Positions 7,186 through 16,306 of a DNA stretch of 16,469 nt are shown here, piece after piece. Position numbers and translations under genes: made by a program. Source of the DNA: Alphaproteobacteria bacterium (GTDB lineage: Bacteria > Pseudomonadota > Alphaproteobacteria > Sphingomonadales > Sphingomonadaceae); contig JADCGM010000373.1 of the NCBI GenBank assembly GCA_020249025.1, forward strand, positions 1-16,469, given 5' to 3'. Numbering within the stretch: the first letter of the stretch is position 1; each line of letters begins with the position of its first letter. The notes under the pieces were generated by a model. That model did no database searches. It had not been told where the DNA came from and saw only the letters and a list, made by a program, of their open reading frames with translations.

Positions 7186-7626
7186 GTGGCGATCATGAAG
7201 ATTCCGAAGAAGCAGCGCCTCTCGGTCTATCTCGATCCGGACATCATGAAGGCGCTCACCGCTTATGCCGCGCGTCGCGATCAATCGCGATCCCTGGTCG
7301 CGGAAGCGGCGATCGCATCCTTCCTGTCACCCGACACCGCCGAGCGCCAGGAAGCCGCGACCACCAAGCGATTGGACCAGCTCGACCGGCGCATGACACG
7401 CATGGAACGCGACCTCGGCATTTCCGTGGAAATGCTCGCGGTGTTCGTCCGCCACTGGCTCACCACCAACCCGCCGTTGCCGGAGCCAGCCCAGGCGGCC
7501 GCACGCGCACAGGCGGGCGAGCGGTACGACGCCTTCGTCGCCGCGCTCGGCCGGCGACTCGCGAAGGGACCGAAGGTGCGTGAGGAGATTTCCGAAGACG
7601 TCACGGGCATCGCGGGCGCGGAATAA
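7186..7626 (+). CDS. ribbon-helix-helix (CopG-like) protein
   Basis: 146 aa from GTG 7186; an alternative ATG at 7195 would give 143 aa and starts closer to the domain. Residues 8-45 form an RHH module: strand KQRLSVYLD, helix PDIMKALTAYAARR, helix SRSLVAEAAIASFL. A predicted coiled coil follows (KRLDQLDRRMTRMERDLG), probably for dimer or tetramer formation, then an Ala-rich helical tail. It lies 2 bases after traG, so it is probably co-translated with it. A CopG-family gene between traG and trbB is usual in this ICE type. It could repress the trb operon, whose structured leader begins directly after it, or act as a relaxosome accessory like TraJ. The sequence does not decide between these. 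Confidence 0.85.
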   Translation: MAIMKIPKKQRLSVYLDPDIMKALTAYAARRDQSRSLVAEAAIASFLSPDTAERQEAATTKRLDQLDRRMTRMERDLGISVEMLAVFVRHWLTTNPPLPEPAQAAARAQAGERYDAFVAALGRRLAKGPKVREEISEDVTGIAGAE

Positions 7627-7795
7627 CCATCGCGTAACGTGTCGCAAGCGTCCGGCAGTTCCGCCCTGTCCCTGTCTTTGTACGCCAGAGCACTACGACC
7701 CCGTTCTGCTTGTTGTCATGCCCTGATTTCTGCCTCTTCTACTGATCCCCGATCCAGGGCCGCGTGTTCGCGGTCCCGCACAGAACGGGGACGAC
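7627..7795 (+). promoter_or_regulatory. trbB leader with long inverted repeats
   Basis: 169 bases without a gene, the longest gap in the right half of the window. The arms 7696-7708 and 7781-7793 are complementary at 12 of 13 positions, including ten in a row (CCCCGTTCTG with CAGAACGGGG). Between them GGGCCGCG (7757-7764) and CGCGGTCCC (7769-7777) form an 8-bp stem with one bulged T and a TGTT loop. The right outer arm covers the GGGGA that probably serves as trbB Shine-Dalgarno, 5 bases before ATG 7796. The trb promoter may lie here (TTGTCA at 7713 is a possible -35) but no convincing -10 is seen. No T-run follows the stems, so a simple terminator is unlikely. Confidence 0.55.
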
Positions 7796-8779
7796 ATGGC
7801 GGTTTCTCACCAGCAATCAGAGGCGACCCTGCGAGGCGCGCGCATGTTGCGCACAGCCCTCGGCCCCGCCATCGCCGGATTCCTGGAAGACCCGTCGATC
7901 GTCGAGGTGATGCTCAATCCCGACGGGCGGCTCTGGATCGACCGCCTGTCCGAGGGGCTCTCCGACACCGGAGAACGGCTCTCGCCCGCCGACGGCGAAC
8001 GCATTGTTCGCCTCGTCGCGCATCACGTCGGCGCCGAGGTTCATTCCGGTTCGCCGCGGGTTTCGGCCGAACTGCCCGAGACGGGGGAGCGGTTCGAAGG
8101 GCTTCTGCCGCCCGTCGTCGCCGCGCCGGCGTTCGCGATCCGCAAACCTGCCGTCGCCGTCTTCACGCTCGCTGACTACGTCGCCGCCGAGATCATGTCG
8201 GCCGAACAGGCTGAGATCCTCTGCCGCGCCGTCGTGGACCGCCGCAACATCTTGGTCGCCGGCGGCACCTCAACCGGCAAGACGACACTCACCAACGCCT
8301 TGCTCGCCGAAGTGTCGAAGACCTTCGACCGCGTCGTTCTGATCGAGGACACGCGCGAGCTGCAATGCGCCGCGCCCAACCTGGTCGCCATGCGGACGAA
8401 GGATGGCGTCGCATCGCTCTCCGATCTCGTCCGCTCCTCGCTTCGCTTGCGCCCCGATCGCATTCCGATCGGAGAGGTGCGCGGCGCCGAGGCGCTGGAT
8501 TTGCTCAAGGCCTGGGGGACGGGCCACCCGGGCGGCATCGGCACCATCCACGCCGGCACCGCGATCGGCGCGCTGCGCCGCCTCGAGCAGCTCATTCAGG
8601 AAGCCGTCATCACGGTCCCGCGCGCGCTGATCGCCGAGACCATCGATCTCGTCGCGGTGCTCAGCGGCCGCGGCTCGACCCGCCGCCTCGCCGAACTCGC
8701 CCGCGTCGAAGGCCTTCAGCCGGACGGCGACTACCGCGTCATCCCCGCAACCCAGCCCGTCTCAGGAGACCCCGCATGA
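7796..8779 (+). CDS. trbB: TrbB, VirB11-type secretion ATPase
   Basis: 327 aa, the usual length for P-type conjugative TrbB. A cytoplasmic hexameric ATPase at the base of the channel that powers pilus assembly and DNA transfer. The N-terminal domain contains [19 protein letters not shown]. Walker [10 protein letters not shown] has Lys162, the Asp box IEDTREL follows, then RIPIGEVRG (Walker B region) and the His box [15 protein letters not shown]. The typical family segment is RIIVGEVRG, so this is a mild variant. It is the first gene of the trb run. Its stop overlaps trbC as ATGA. Its ribosome binding site lies in the stem described for the leader. Confidence 0.96.
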   Translation: MAVSHQQSEATLRGARMLRTALGPAIAGFLEDPSIVEVMLNPDGRLWIDRLSEGLSDTGERLSPADGERIVRLVAHHVGAEVHSGSPRVSAELPETGERFEGLLPPVVAAPAFAIRKPAVAVFTLADYVAAEIMSAEQAEILCRAVVDRRNILVAGGTSTGKTTLTNALLAEVSKTFDRVVLIEDTRELQCAAPNLVAMRTKDGVASLSDLVRSSLRLRPDRIPIGEVRGAEALDLLKAWGTGHPGGIGTIHAGTAIGALRRLEQLIQEAVITVPRALIAETIDLVAVLSGRGSTRRLAELARVEGLQPDGDYRVIPATQPVSGDPA

Positions 8780-9108
8780 TCCGCCATGCCCTGCGCGCTC
8801 GCCGTCATATCGCAACCGCCATGTCCGCGGCGGTGGTCAGCATGATGCTGGCCCCTGCAGCCCATGCTTCCGGCTCATCGATGCCGTGGGAAGCGCCGCT
8901 GCAATCGATCCTCGAATCCATCGAGGGTCCGGTCGCCAAGATCATCGCCGTGATGATCATCATCATCACCGGCCTGACACTGGCCTTCGGCGACACGTCG
9001 GGCGGCGCCCGAAAGTTGATTCAGATCGTGTTCGGCCTCTCGATCGCCTTCGCCGCGTCGAGCTTCTTCCTGTCGTTCTTCTCGTTCGGCGGCGGAGCGC
9101 TCGTCTGA
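8776..9108 (+). CDS. trbC: TrbC, conjugative prepilin (VirB2-like)
   Basis: 110 aa. A long basic signal peptide ends near residue 31 (PAAHA before SGSS). The mature part has two hydrophobic helices, KIIAVMIIIITGLTLAFG and a second from LIQIVFGLSIAFAA to the end, separated by a short DTSGGARK loop. This is the standard T-pilin topology. The mature chain is about 79 aa and would be trimmed and cyclised by TraF if it behaves like RP4 TrbC. ATG 8776 sits in the trbB stop and CAGGAG at 8763-8768 provides a Shine-Dalgarno. A longer frame upstream is only a shadow of trbB. Confidence 0.93.
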   Translation: MIRHALRARRHIATAMSAAVVSMMLAPAAHASGSSMPWEAPLQSILESIEGPVAKIIAVMIIIITGLTLAFGDTSGGARKLIQIVFGLSIAFAASSFFLSFFSFGGGALV

Positions 9109-9389
9109 TGGCGAGCTTGATCGACAGCGCCAGCGAAGTGCCGGGCTACGCCGTCCCGGTCCATCGGGCGCTCACCGAACACATCCTGCTCGGCGGCGCG
9201 CCGCGCTCGATCGCCATCCTCAACGGCACGCTGGCAGCGGCCCTCGGCCTGGGCCTGCGCCTCTGGCTGGTCGGTCTCGGGCTCTGGGCGATCGGCCATT
9301 TCGCCGCCGTATGGGCGGCAAAACGCGATCCGCAATTCGTCGACGTGGTGCGCCGCCACCTGCGCATCCCCGGCCATCTGAGCGCGTGA
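9108..9389 (+). CDS. trbD: TrbD, VirB3-like inner-membrane protein
   Basis: 93 aa starting in a TGATG overlap with trbC. The N-terminus PGYAVPVHRALTEHILLGGAPR is typical of TrbD. A hydrophobic span of about 33 residues (from AILNGTLAAALG to HFAAVW) is long enough for one or two membrane helices. The C-terminus KRDPQFVDVVRRHL is the conserved TrbD/VirB3 end. It forms part of the inner-membrane platform with TrbE. An 10-base gap separates it from trbE. Confidence 0.93.
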   Translation: MASLIDSASEVPGYAVPVHRALTEHILLGGAPRSIAILNGTLAAALGLGLRLWLVGLGLWAIGHFAAVWAAKRDPQFVDVVRRHLRIPGHLSA

Positions 9390-9399
9390 GGCCACTCCG

Positions 9400-11838
9400 A
9401 TGATGAACCTCGCCGAATATCGCCGGACCTCAACCCGCCTTGCGGATTTCCTGCCCTGGGCCGCGCTCGCGGGCGAGGGCATCGTCCTCAACAAGGACGG
9501 CAGCTTCCAGCGCACCGCTCGCTTTCGCGGTCCCGACCTCGACTCCGCAGTGCCGGCCGAACTCGTCGCCGTCGCCGGCCGTCTCAACAACGCCTTCCGC
9601 CGCCTCGGCTCGGGATGGGCGATCTTCGTCGAGGCGCAGCGGCATGGCGCAGGAGCTTATCCGGCGAGCCGCTTTCCCGAGGCCGCGTCGGCCTTGGTCG
9701 ACGCCGAACGCAAGGCCGATTTCGAGGAAGACGCCTCGCATTTCGAGTCCAGCTACTTCCTCACTTTCGTCCACCTGCCGCCGGCCGAGGACGCCGCCCG
9801 CGCCGAGAGCTGGCTCTATGAAGGCAAGGCCGACAACGGCCTTGACCCTCATGAGGCGTTGCGCGGCTTCGCCGATCGCACCGACCGCGTGCTTCAGCTC
9901 ATCGAGAACTTCATGCCGGAATGCGCATGGCTCGATGACGGCGAAACGCTGACCTATCTGCATTCGACCGTCTCGACCAAACGCCATCGCGTGCGCGTGC
10001 CCGAGACGCCGATGTATCTCGATGCGCTGCTGGCCGATCAGCCGCTCACCGGCGGACTGGAGCCGCGCCTGGGCGACTCGCATCTCCGCATCCTCACCAT
10101 TGTCGGTTTTCCGACCGCGACCACGCCCGGGCTGCTCGACGACTTGAACCGGCTCGCCTTTCCGTATCGCTGGTCGACGCGCGCCGTCCTTCTCGACAAG
10201 ACCGACGCCACCAAGCTGCTCACCAAGATCCGGCGGCAGTGGTTCGCCAAGCGCAAGAGCATCATGGCGATCCTGAAAGAGGTGATGACCAACGAGGCTT
10301 CGGTGCTCGTCGACACCGATGCGGCGAACAAGGCGGCCGATGCCGACCTCGCTCTGCAGGAACTCGGCGCGGACTATGCCGGTCAGGCCTATGTCACCGC
10401 GACGGTCGCCGTCTGGGACGCCGATCCACGCATCGCAGCCGAGAAGCTGCGCCTGGTGGAGAAGATCGTTCAGGGCCGCGACTTCACCGCGATGACGGAG
10501 ACGATCAACGCCGTCGACGCCTGGCTTGGGTCGCTGCCAGGCCATGTCTACGCCAACGTCCGGCAACCGCCGATCTCGACGCTCAATCTCGCCCACATGA
10601 TTCCGCTGTCGGCGGTGTGGGCGGGGCCGGAACGGGACGAGCATTTCGGGCAACCCCCCTTGCTTTATGGCAGGACCGAAGGCTCGACCCCGTTCCGGTT
10701 TTCCCTTCATGTCGGCGATGTCGGTCACACGCTCGTCGTTGGGCCGACCGGCGCCGGCAAGTCTGTGCTGCTGGCGCTGATGGCGCTTCAGTTCCGGCGC
10801 TATTCGGGCTCGCAGGTCTTCGCCTTCGATTTCGGCGGCTCGATCCGCGCCGCGGCGCTCGCCATGGGCGGCGATTGGCACGATCTCGGCGGCGGGCTGA
10901 CCGAGGGCGCGGCCGACAGCGTGTCGCTGCAACCGCTCGCCGGCATCCACCACGTGCCGGAACGCGCGTGGGCGGCGGATTGGATCGTCGCGATCCTGCA
11001 GCGCGAGGGCGTGACGATCGCGCCGGAGGTGAAGGAATATATCTGGACGGCGCTGACCTCGCTCGCGAGCGCGCCTGTTAGCGAACGCACCATCACCGGG
11101 CTTGCAGTCCTCCTTCAATCGAACGACCTCAAACAGGCGCTACGACCCTATTGCGTCGGAGGCGCCTATGGTCGCCTGCTCGACGCCGAGAACGAGCATC
11201 TTGGCGAAGCCTCTGTGCAGGCGTTCGAGACCGAGGGCCTGATCGGCACGGGCGCGGCGCCGGCCGTGCTCGCCTACCTGTTCCATCGCATCGAGGATCG
11301 CCTGGATGGCAGCCCCACGCTGCTCATCGTCGACGAAGGCTGGCTGGCGCTCGACGACGAGGATTTCGCTGGTCAGCTCCGCGAATGGCTGAAGACGCTG
11401 CGCAAGAAGAACGCCTCCGTCGTCTTCGCCACCCAGTCGCTTTCCGACATCGACAGTTCGGCGATTGCGCCCGCCATCATCGAGAGCTGCCAGACCAGGC
11501 TCCTATTGCCGAACGAGCGCGCGATCGAACCGCAGATCACCGCGATCTACCGGCGCTTCGGCCTCAACGACCGCCAGATCGAGATCCTCGCCCGCGCGAT
11601 GCCCAAGCGCGACTATTACTGCCAGTCCCGCCGCGGCAACCGGCTGTTCGAGCTCGGCCTGTCCGACGTTGCGTTGGCACTGTGCGCCGCCTCGTCGAAG
11701 ACCGACCAGGCCGCCCTCGAGCGCACCATCGCCGAGCATGGCCGCGAGGGCTTCCTGCCGGCCTGGCTGCGGCTGCGCGGCGTCGCCTGGGCGTCCGACC
11801 TCATTCCCGACCTCAACAACCTGGAGACTCAGCCATGA
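9400..11838 (+). CDS. trbE: TrbE, VirB4-type ATPase
   Basis: 812 aa, full length for TrbE. The largest ATPase of the channel, thought to bind TrbD and drive pilin extraction and assembly. It begins MMNLAEYRRTSTRLADFLPW; ATG 9403 is an equally possible start. The N-terminal CagE/TrbE/VirB4 domain covers roughly residues 180-390. Walker A VVGPTGAGKS has Lys454 and Walker B LLIVDEGWLALDD has Asp645-Glu646, followed by the KKNASVVFATQSLSDI motif. No frameshift. Its stop overlaps trbJ as ATGA. Confidence 0.96.
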   Translation: MMNLAEYRRTSTRLADFLPWAALAGEGIVLNKDGSFQRTARFRGPDLDSAVPAELVAVAGRLNNAFRRLGSGWAIFVEAQRHGAGAYPASRFPEAASALVDAERKADFEEDASHFESSYFLTFVHLPPAEDAARAESWLYEGKADNGLDPHEALRGFADRTDRVLQLIENFMPECAWLDDGETLTYLHSTVSTKRHRVRVPETPMYLDALLADQPLTGGLEPRLGDSHLRILTIVGFPTATTPGLLDDLNRLAFPYRWSTRAVLLDKTDATKLLTKIRRQWFAKRKSIMAILKEVMTNEASVLVDTDAANKAADADLALQELGADYAGQAYVTATVAVWDADPRIAAEKLRLVEKIVQGRDFTAMTETINAVDAWLGSLPGHVYANVRQPPISTLNLAHMIPLSAVWAGPERDEHFGQPPLLYGRTEGSTPFRFSLHVGDVGHTLVVGPTGAGKSVLLALMALQFRRYSGSQVFAFDFGGSIRAAALAMGGDWHDLGGGLTEGAADSVSLQPLAGIHHVPERAWAADWIVAILQREGVTIAPEVKEYIWTALTSLASAPVSERTITGLAVLLQSNDLKQALRPYCVGGAYGRLLDAENEHLGEASVQAFETEGLIGTGAAPAVLAYLFHRIEDRLDGSPTLLIVDEGWLALDDEDFAGQLREWLKTLRKKNASVVFATQSLSDIDSSAIAPAIIESCQTRLLLPNERAIEPQITAIYRRFGLNDRQIEILARAMPKRDYYCQSRRGNRLFELGLSDVALALCAASSKTDQAALERTIAEHGREGFLPAWLRLRGVAWASDLIPDLNNLETQP

Positions 11839-12596
11839 TCTTCCGTCGCTCACGCGCGGCGCTTCTTGCCGCGTCGATCCTTTCCATTCCCGTGGCGATG
11901 TCGCCCGTGATGGTCCAGCCGGCATCCGCGCAATGGGTCGTCTACGACCCAACGAACTACGTGCAGAATGTTCTCTCCGCCGCCCGCGCCCTGGAGCAGA
12001 TCAACAATCAGATCACCTCGCTTCAAAACGAAGCGACGATGCTGATCAACCAGGCGCGCAATCTCGCAAGCCTGCCTTACTCCTCGCTTCAGCGGTTGCA
12101 GCAGTCCGTGCAGCGGACGCAGCAGCTTCTCGGCCAGGCGCAGCGCATCGCCTACGACGTCCAGCAGATCGACCAGGCCTTTACTTCCACCTACGGCAAT
12201 GCGTCGATGTCTGCCTCCGACCAGCAGCTCGTCTCGCAGGCGCGCGAGCGCTGGCAGAACACCGTCGGCGGCTTGCAGGACGCCATGCGCGTGCAGGCCG
12301 GTGTCGTCGGCAACATCGACACCAACCGCGCCGAGATGTCGGCGCTCATTGGTCAGAGTCAGGGCGCTACCGGCGCCTTGCAGGCGGCGCAGGCCGGCAA
12401 TCAGCTCCTCGCGCTCCAGGCCCAGCAGCTCGCCGATCTCACGGCTGTCGTCGCTGCGAACGGCCGGGCTCAGGCACTGACCGAAGCGGAACGCGCGGCG
12501 GCAGCCGAGCAGGGTCGCGAGCAGCGCCGCCGCTTCCTGACCCCCGGCAGCGGCTATCAGCCCGGCAACGCCCGCATGTTCCCGAATGGCAACTAA
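11835..12596 (+). CDS. trbJ: TrbJ, VirB5-like periplasmic protein
   Basis: 253 aa. A signal peptide of about 32 residues ends PASA before QWVVYDPTNYVQNVL, the characteristic mature start of P-type TrbJ. The rest is mainly helical with Gln- and Ala-rich heptads (for example ALEQINNQITSLQNEATMLI), fitting the helical bundle of VirB5, the minor pilus-tip component. The start ATG 11835 lies in the trbE stop; the longer open frame upstream is a trbE shadow. In RP4 TrbJ carries out pilus assembly and shows some entry-exclusion link through its neighbour TrbK. Confidence 0.93.
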   Translation: MIFRRSRAALLAASILSIPVAMSPVMVQPASAQWVVYDPTNYVQNVLSAARALEQINNQITSLQNEATMLINQARNLASLPYSSLQRLQQSVQRTQQLLGQAQRIAYDVQQIDQAFTSTYGNASMSASDQQLVSQARERWQNTVGGLQDAMRVQAGVVGNIDTNRAEMSALIGQSQGATGALQAAQAGNQLLALQAQQLADLTAVVAANGRAQALTEAERAAAAEQGREQRRRFLTPGSGYQPGNARMFPNGN

Positions 12597-12618
12597 GGCC
12601 CCGCAAGAGGATCGTGTC

Positions 12619-12915
12619 ATGGACGGCAAGCTCTTGGCGCGCCTTGGCGCCGTCGTCTTCGTCGCCGTCGCCATCACGGCGACGGCGATCGAGATGTCCC
12701 GGAAAGAGGAAGAGCCGGCCGGCCAAGCGTTGCGGCCAGTTGAAGTCACGCCGGCCGATCCGCTGCGCCAGGCGCAGCGGCGGTGCCAACTGCTCGGCGA
12801 GGCCGCCGCGCGCGATGCCGAATGCCTGCGCACCTGGGCCGCAACCCGCGACCGCTTCCTCGGCGTTGCGCCGGCGCCAGCGCCGACGTCGCCGCAGCAT
12901 GACGACGGGCGGTGA
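12619..12915 (+). CDS. trbK-alt: TrbK-alt, putative entry exclusion protein
   Basis: 98 aa from ATG 12619, preceded by AGAGG at 12605-12609; an in-frame ATG at 12586 inside trbJ is less likely. One membrane helix at about residues 7-25 (ARLGAVVFVAVAITATAI) is followed by a periplasmic tail with two cysteines, Cys56 and Cys69, which could form a disulphide. The start MDGKLLARLGAVVFVAVAIT matches the TrbK-alt family, which takes the trbJ-trbL position of RP4 trbK but is not a lipoprotein. Proposed role: stopping redundant transfer between cells carrying the same element. That role is carried over from RP4 trbK by position and is not proven for this family. Confidence 0.85.
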   Translation: MDGKLLARLGAVVFVAVAITATAIEMSRKEEEPAGQALRPVEVTPADPLRQAQRRCQLLGEAAARDAECLRTWAATRDRFLGVAPAPAPTSPQHDDGR

Positions 12916-12918
12916 TCC

Positions 12919-14271
12919 ATGGGCGGCACCGGCGTCATCGACCAATTCCTGGAGGTCTTCACCCGCTATATCGATAGCGGATTTGGCCTGCTCGGCGGCG
13001 AGGTAGCGTTCATAGCCACGACGCTGATCGTCATCGACGTGACATTGGCCGCGCTGTTCTGGAGCTGGGGCGCCGACGACGACATCATGGCGCGCCTGGT
13101 CAAGAAGACGCTGTTCGTCGGCGTCTTCGCCTACATCATCGGCAATTGGAATAGCCTCGCGCGCATCGTGTTCGAGAGCTTCGCGGGGCTCGGCCTGAAG
13201 GCGTCGGGCACTGGATTTACCGTCGAAGATCTCATGCGCCCCGGCCGCGTTGCGCAGACCGGCCTCGACGCCGGCCGCCCGCTGCTCGATTCCATCTCCA
13301 ACCTGATGGGCTGGATCGCCTTCTTCGAGAACTTCATCCAGATCGCCTGCCTGTTGTTCGCCTGGGCGCTGGTGCTGCTCGCCTTCTTCATTCTCGCCGT
13401 CCAGCTCTTCGTCACCCTGATCGAATTCAAGCTGACGACGCTTGCGGGCTTCGTGCTGATCCCGTTCGGCCTGTTCGGCAAATCCGCGTTCATGGCCGAA
13501 CGCGTCCTCGGCAACGTCATATCGAGCGGCATCAAGGTTCTGGTGCTCGCCGTCATCATCGGCATCGGCTCGACGTTGTTCTCCCAGTTCACCGCCGGCT
13601 TCGCGAACCAGACACCGACGATCGACCAGGCGATGGCGATCGTGCTTGCCGCGCTCTCGCTGCTGGGCCTCGGAATCTTCGGCCCTGGCATCGCCAACGG
13701 CCTCGTCTCTGGCGGTCCGCAGCTCGGCGCCGGCGCGGCCGTCGGAACTGGGCTCGCGGCGGGCGGCGCTCTGGTCGCGGCCGGCGCGGCTGGCGGAATG
13801 GCCCTTCGCGGCGGCGCCGCTGCTCTTTCCGGAACTGCCGCTGCCGCTCGAGGGGGAGCGGCCCTGGCCGGTGGCGCCTCGACGGCCTACAGCCTCGGCG
13901 CTGCCGGCCAGTCGGGCGTGTCCGCCGTCGGATCTGGACTCGGTGGCGTTGCTCGCGCCGCTGGCGCGGCCGCCAGCTCACCGCTGCGTCGCGCGGCCTC
14001 CCGGGCAGCAGACGGCATGAAGTCGAGCTTCTCCGATGGCGCCAAGTCCGCGTTCGCCGCGACGGGTGGCACATCGACCATGGGCACGATCGGCGGGCTC
14101 GCGGCCGATGCTGCGCCGGCCGCTGCGGCTGACGGGCCGCCGGCCTGGGCCCAGCGCATGAAGCGCTCTCAGGCCTTGAGCCACGGTGTGACGGCGGCCG
14201 CCCACGCCGTTCGCAGCGGTGACAGCCATGGCGGCGGCTCCTCTATCAACCTCTCTCAAGGCGATCGCTGA
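12919..14271 (+). CDS. trbL: TrbL, VirB6-like polytopic membrane protein
   Basis: 450 aa. After GTGVIDQFLEVFTRYIDSGF come about six hydrophobic segments between residues 28 and 270, including AFIATTLIVIDVTLAALFW, ACLLFAWALVLLAFFILA and VLVLAVIIGIGSTLF. This is the inner-membrane channel component corresponding to VirB6. From about residue 265 to 360 the chain is almost only Ala, Gly, Ser and Leu, and the last 90 residues are polar and probably disordered. It lies 3 bases after trbK-alt and ends in a TGATG overlap with trbF. Confidence 0.94.
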   Translation: MGGTGVIDQFLEVFTRYIDSGFGLLGGEVAFIATTLIVIDVTLAALFWSWGADDDIMARLVKKTLFVGVFAYIIGNWNSLARIVFESFAGLGLKASGTGFTVEDLMRPGRVAQTGLDAGRPLLDSISNLMGWIAFFENFIQIACLLFAWALVLLAFFILAVQLFVTLIEFKLTTLAGFVLIPFGLFGKSAFMAERVLGNVISSGIKVLVLAVIIGIGSTLFSQFTAGFANQTPTIDQAMAIVLAALSLLGLGIFGPGIANGLVSGGPQLGAGAAVGTGLAAGGALVAAGAAGGMALRGGAAALSGTAAAARGGAALAGGASTAYSLGAAGQSGVSAVGSGLGGVARAAGAAASSPLRRAASRAADGMKSSFSDGAKSAFAATGGTSTMGTIGGLAADAAPAAAADGPPAWAQRMKRSQALSHGVTAAAHAVRSGDSHGGGSSINLSQGDR

Positions 14272-14950
14272 TGTTCAAACGACCTTCTACTCACTACGGC
14301 AAACCACCAGAACCTGAGACGCCTTACCAGCGCGCCGCGCAGGTCTGGGACGAGCGCATCGGCGCCGCGCGCGTCCAGGCGAAGAATTGGCGGCTCATGG
14401 CGTTCGGCTCGCTGATCCTGTCCGCTGGTTTCGCGGCGGCGCTTGTCTGGCAATCGGCCCGCGGCACGATCGTGCCATGGGTTGTGCAGGTCGACCGGCT
14501 CGGCCAAGCGCAGGCGGTGGCGCCAGCGGTCGCCGACTATCGTCCCACCGATCCGCAGATCGCTTTTCATCTCGCGCGCTTCATCGAGCAGGTCCGCTCG
14601 ATTCCGTCCGACGCCATCATCGTTCGGCAGAACTGGCTGCGCGCCTACGACTTCACGACCGACCGCGGCGCGATGGCGCTGAACGACTACGCGCGATCCA
14701 ACGACCCTTTTACCAAGGTCGGCCGACAACAGATCGCCGTCGACGTCTCCAGCGTCATCCGGGCCTCGCCGGACAGTTTCCGCGTCGCCTGGGTCGAGCG
14801 CCGGTACGAGAACGGCCAGCTCGCCGAGACGACCCGCTGGACCGCCATCCTCACCATCGTCGTGCAGGTTCCACGCAACGCCGATCGGCTGCGCGCCAAC
14901 CCGCTCGGCATCTACGTCAACGCCATCAACTGGTCACGGGAGCTTGGGCA

Positions 14951-14954
<4 letters not shown>
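14271..14954 (+). CDS. trbF: TrbF, VirB8-like inner-membrane protein
   Basis: 227 aa. A cytoplasmic N-terminus of about 40 residues (with TPYQRAAQVWDERIGAARVQ, conserved in TrbF) is followed by one membrane helix near residues 42-60 and a periplasmic NTF2-like domain. The stretch RSIPSDAIIVRQNWLRAYDF and the ending NPLGIYVNAINWSRELGQ are typical. It helps nucleate the inner-membrane part of the channel. It starts in the trbL stop (TGATG) and its own stop overlaps trbG (ATGA). Confidence 0.95.
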
Positions 14955-15972
<1,018 letters not shown>

Positions 15973-15976
<4 letters not shown>

Positions 15977-16306
15977 GCGAGCCAGAACCCCGGAAAGAAG
16001 AAGACGAGGCGCCGCTGACCGGGTCGGCGGACGACGCGGCCGCCCCGATGCGGCTGCGCGCGGATGCGCCGCGCGTTACGCGGCTCTCGCGCAAGGTGCT
16101 CGCCGGCCTCGGACTCGTGGCGAGCGTCGGAATCGGCGCCGCGTTGATCTATGCGCTCCAGACCGGCGACGCGGGGAGGCCGGCGGACGAACTTTACTCG
16201 ACCGATAATCGGTCGACCGCCGATGGCCTGGCCGGATTGCCGCGCGATTACAGCGGTGTTCCCCAATTGGGTCCGCCGCTTCCGGGCGACCTCGGGCGAC
16301 CCATTC
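15973..16306 (+). pseudogene. trbI: trbI (VirB10-like), 5' part only, interrupted by an insertion sequence
   Basis: A GTG at 15973 overlapping the trbG stop begins the TrbI N-terminus: an acidic cytoplasmic stretch, RLRADAPRVTRLSRKVLAG, one membrane helix (about residues 43-63) and a proline-rich linker ending YSGVPQLGPPLPGDLGRPIL. TrbI proteins are usually near 400 aa, with the VirB10 beta-barrel domain in the second half. Here similarity ends at about codon 111, where the repeat-bearing IS end begins. The frame runs on to a TGA at 16381-16383, adding about 25 foreign residues. TrbI spans inner and outer membrane, so loss of the barrel should block the channel unless another copy exists. The rest of the gene may lie beyond the IS, outside this window. 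Confidence 0.8.

Noticed and set aside
7757..7777. Hairpin before trbB as a rho-independent terminator
   Set aside because: The stem is strong but is followed by GCACAG instead of a T-run, and the trb genes downstream need to be transcribed.
9430..11118. 562-residue - strand frame opposite trbE
   Set aside because: Long antisense frame caused by GC-rich codon bias in trbE. No recognisable domain, and trbE has both Walker motifs in place.
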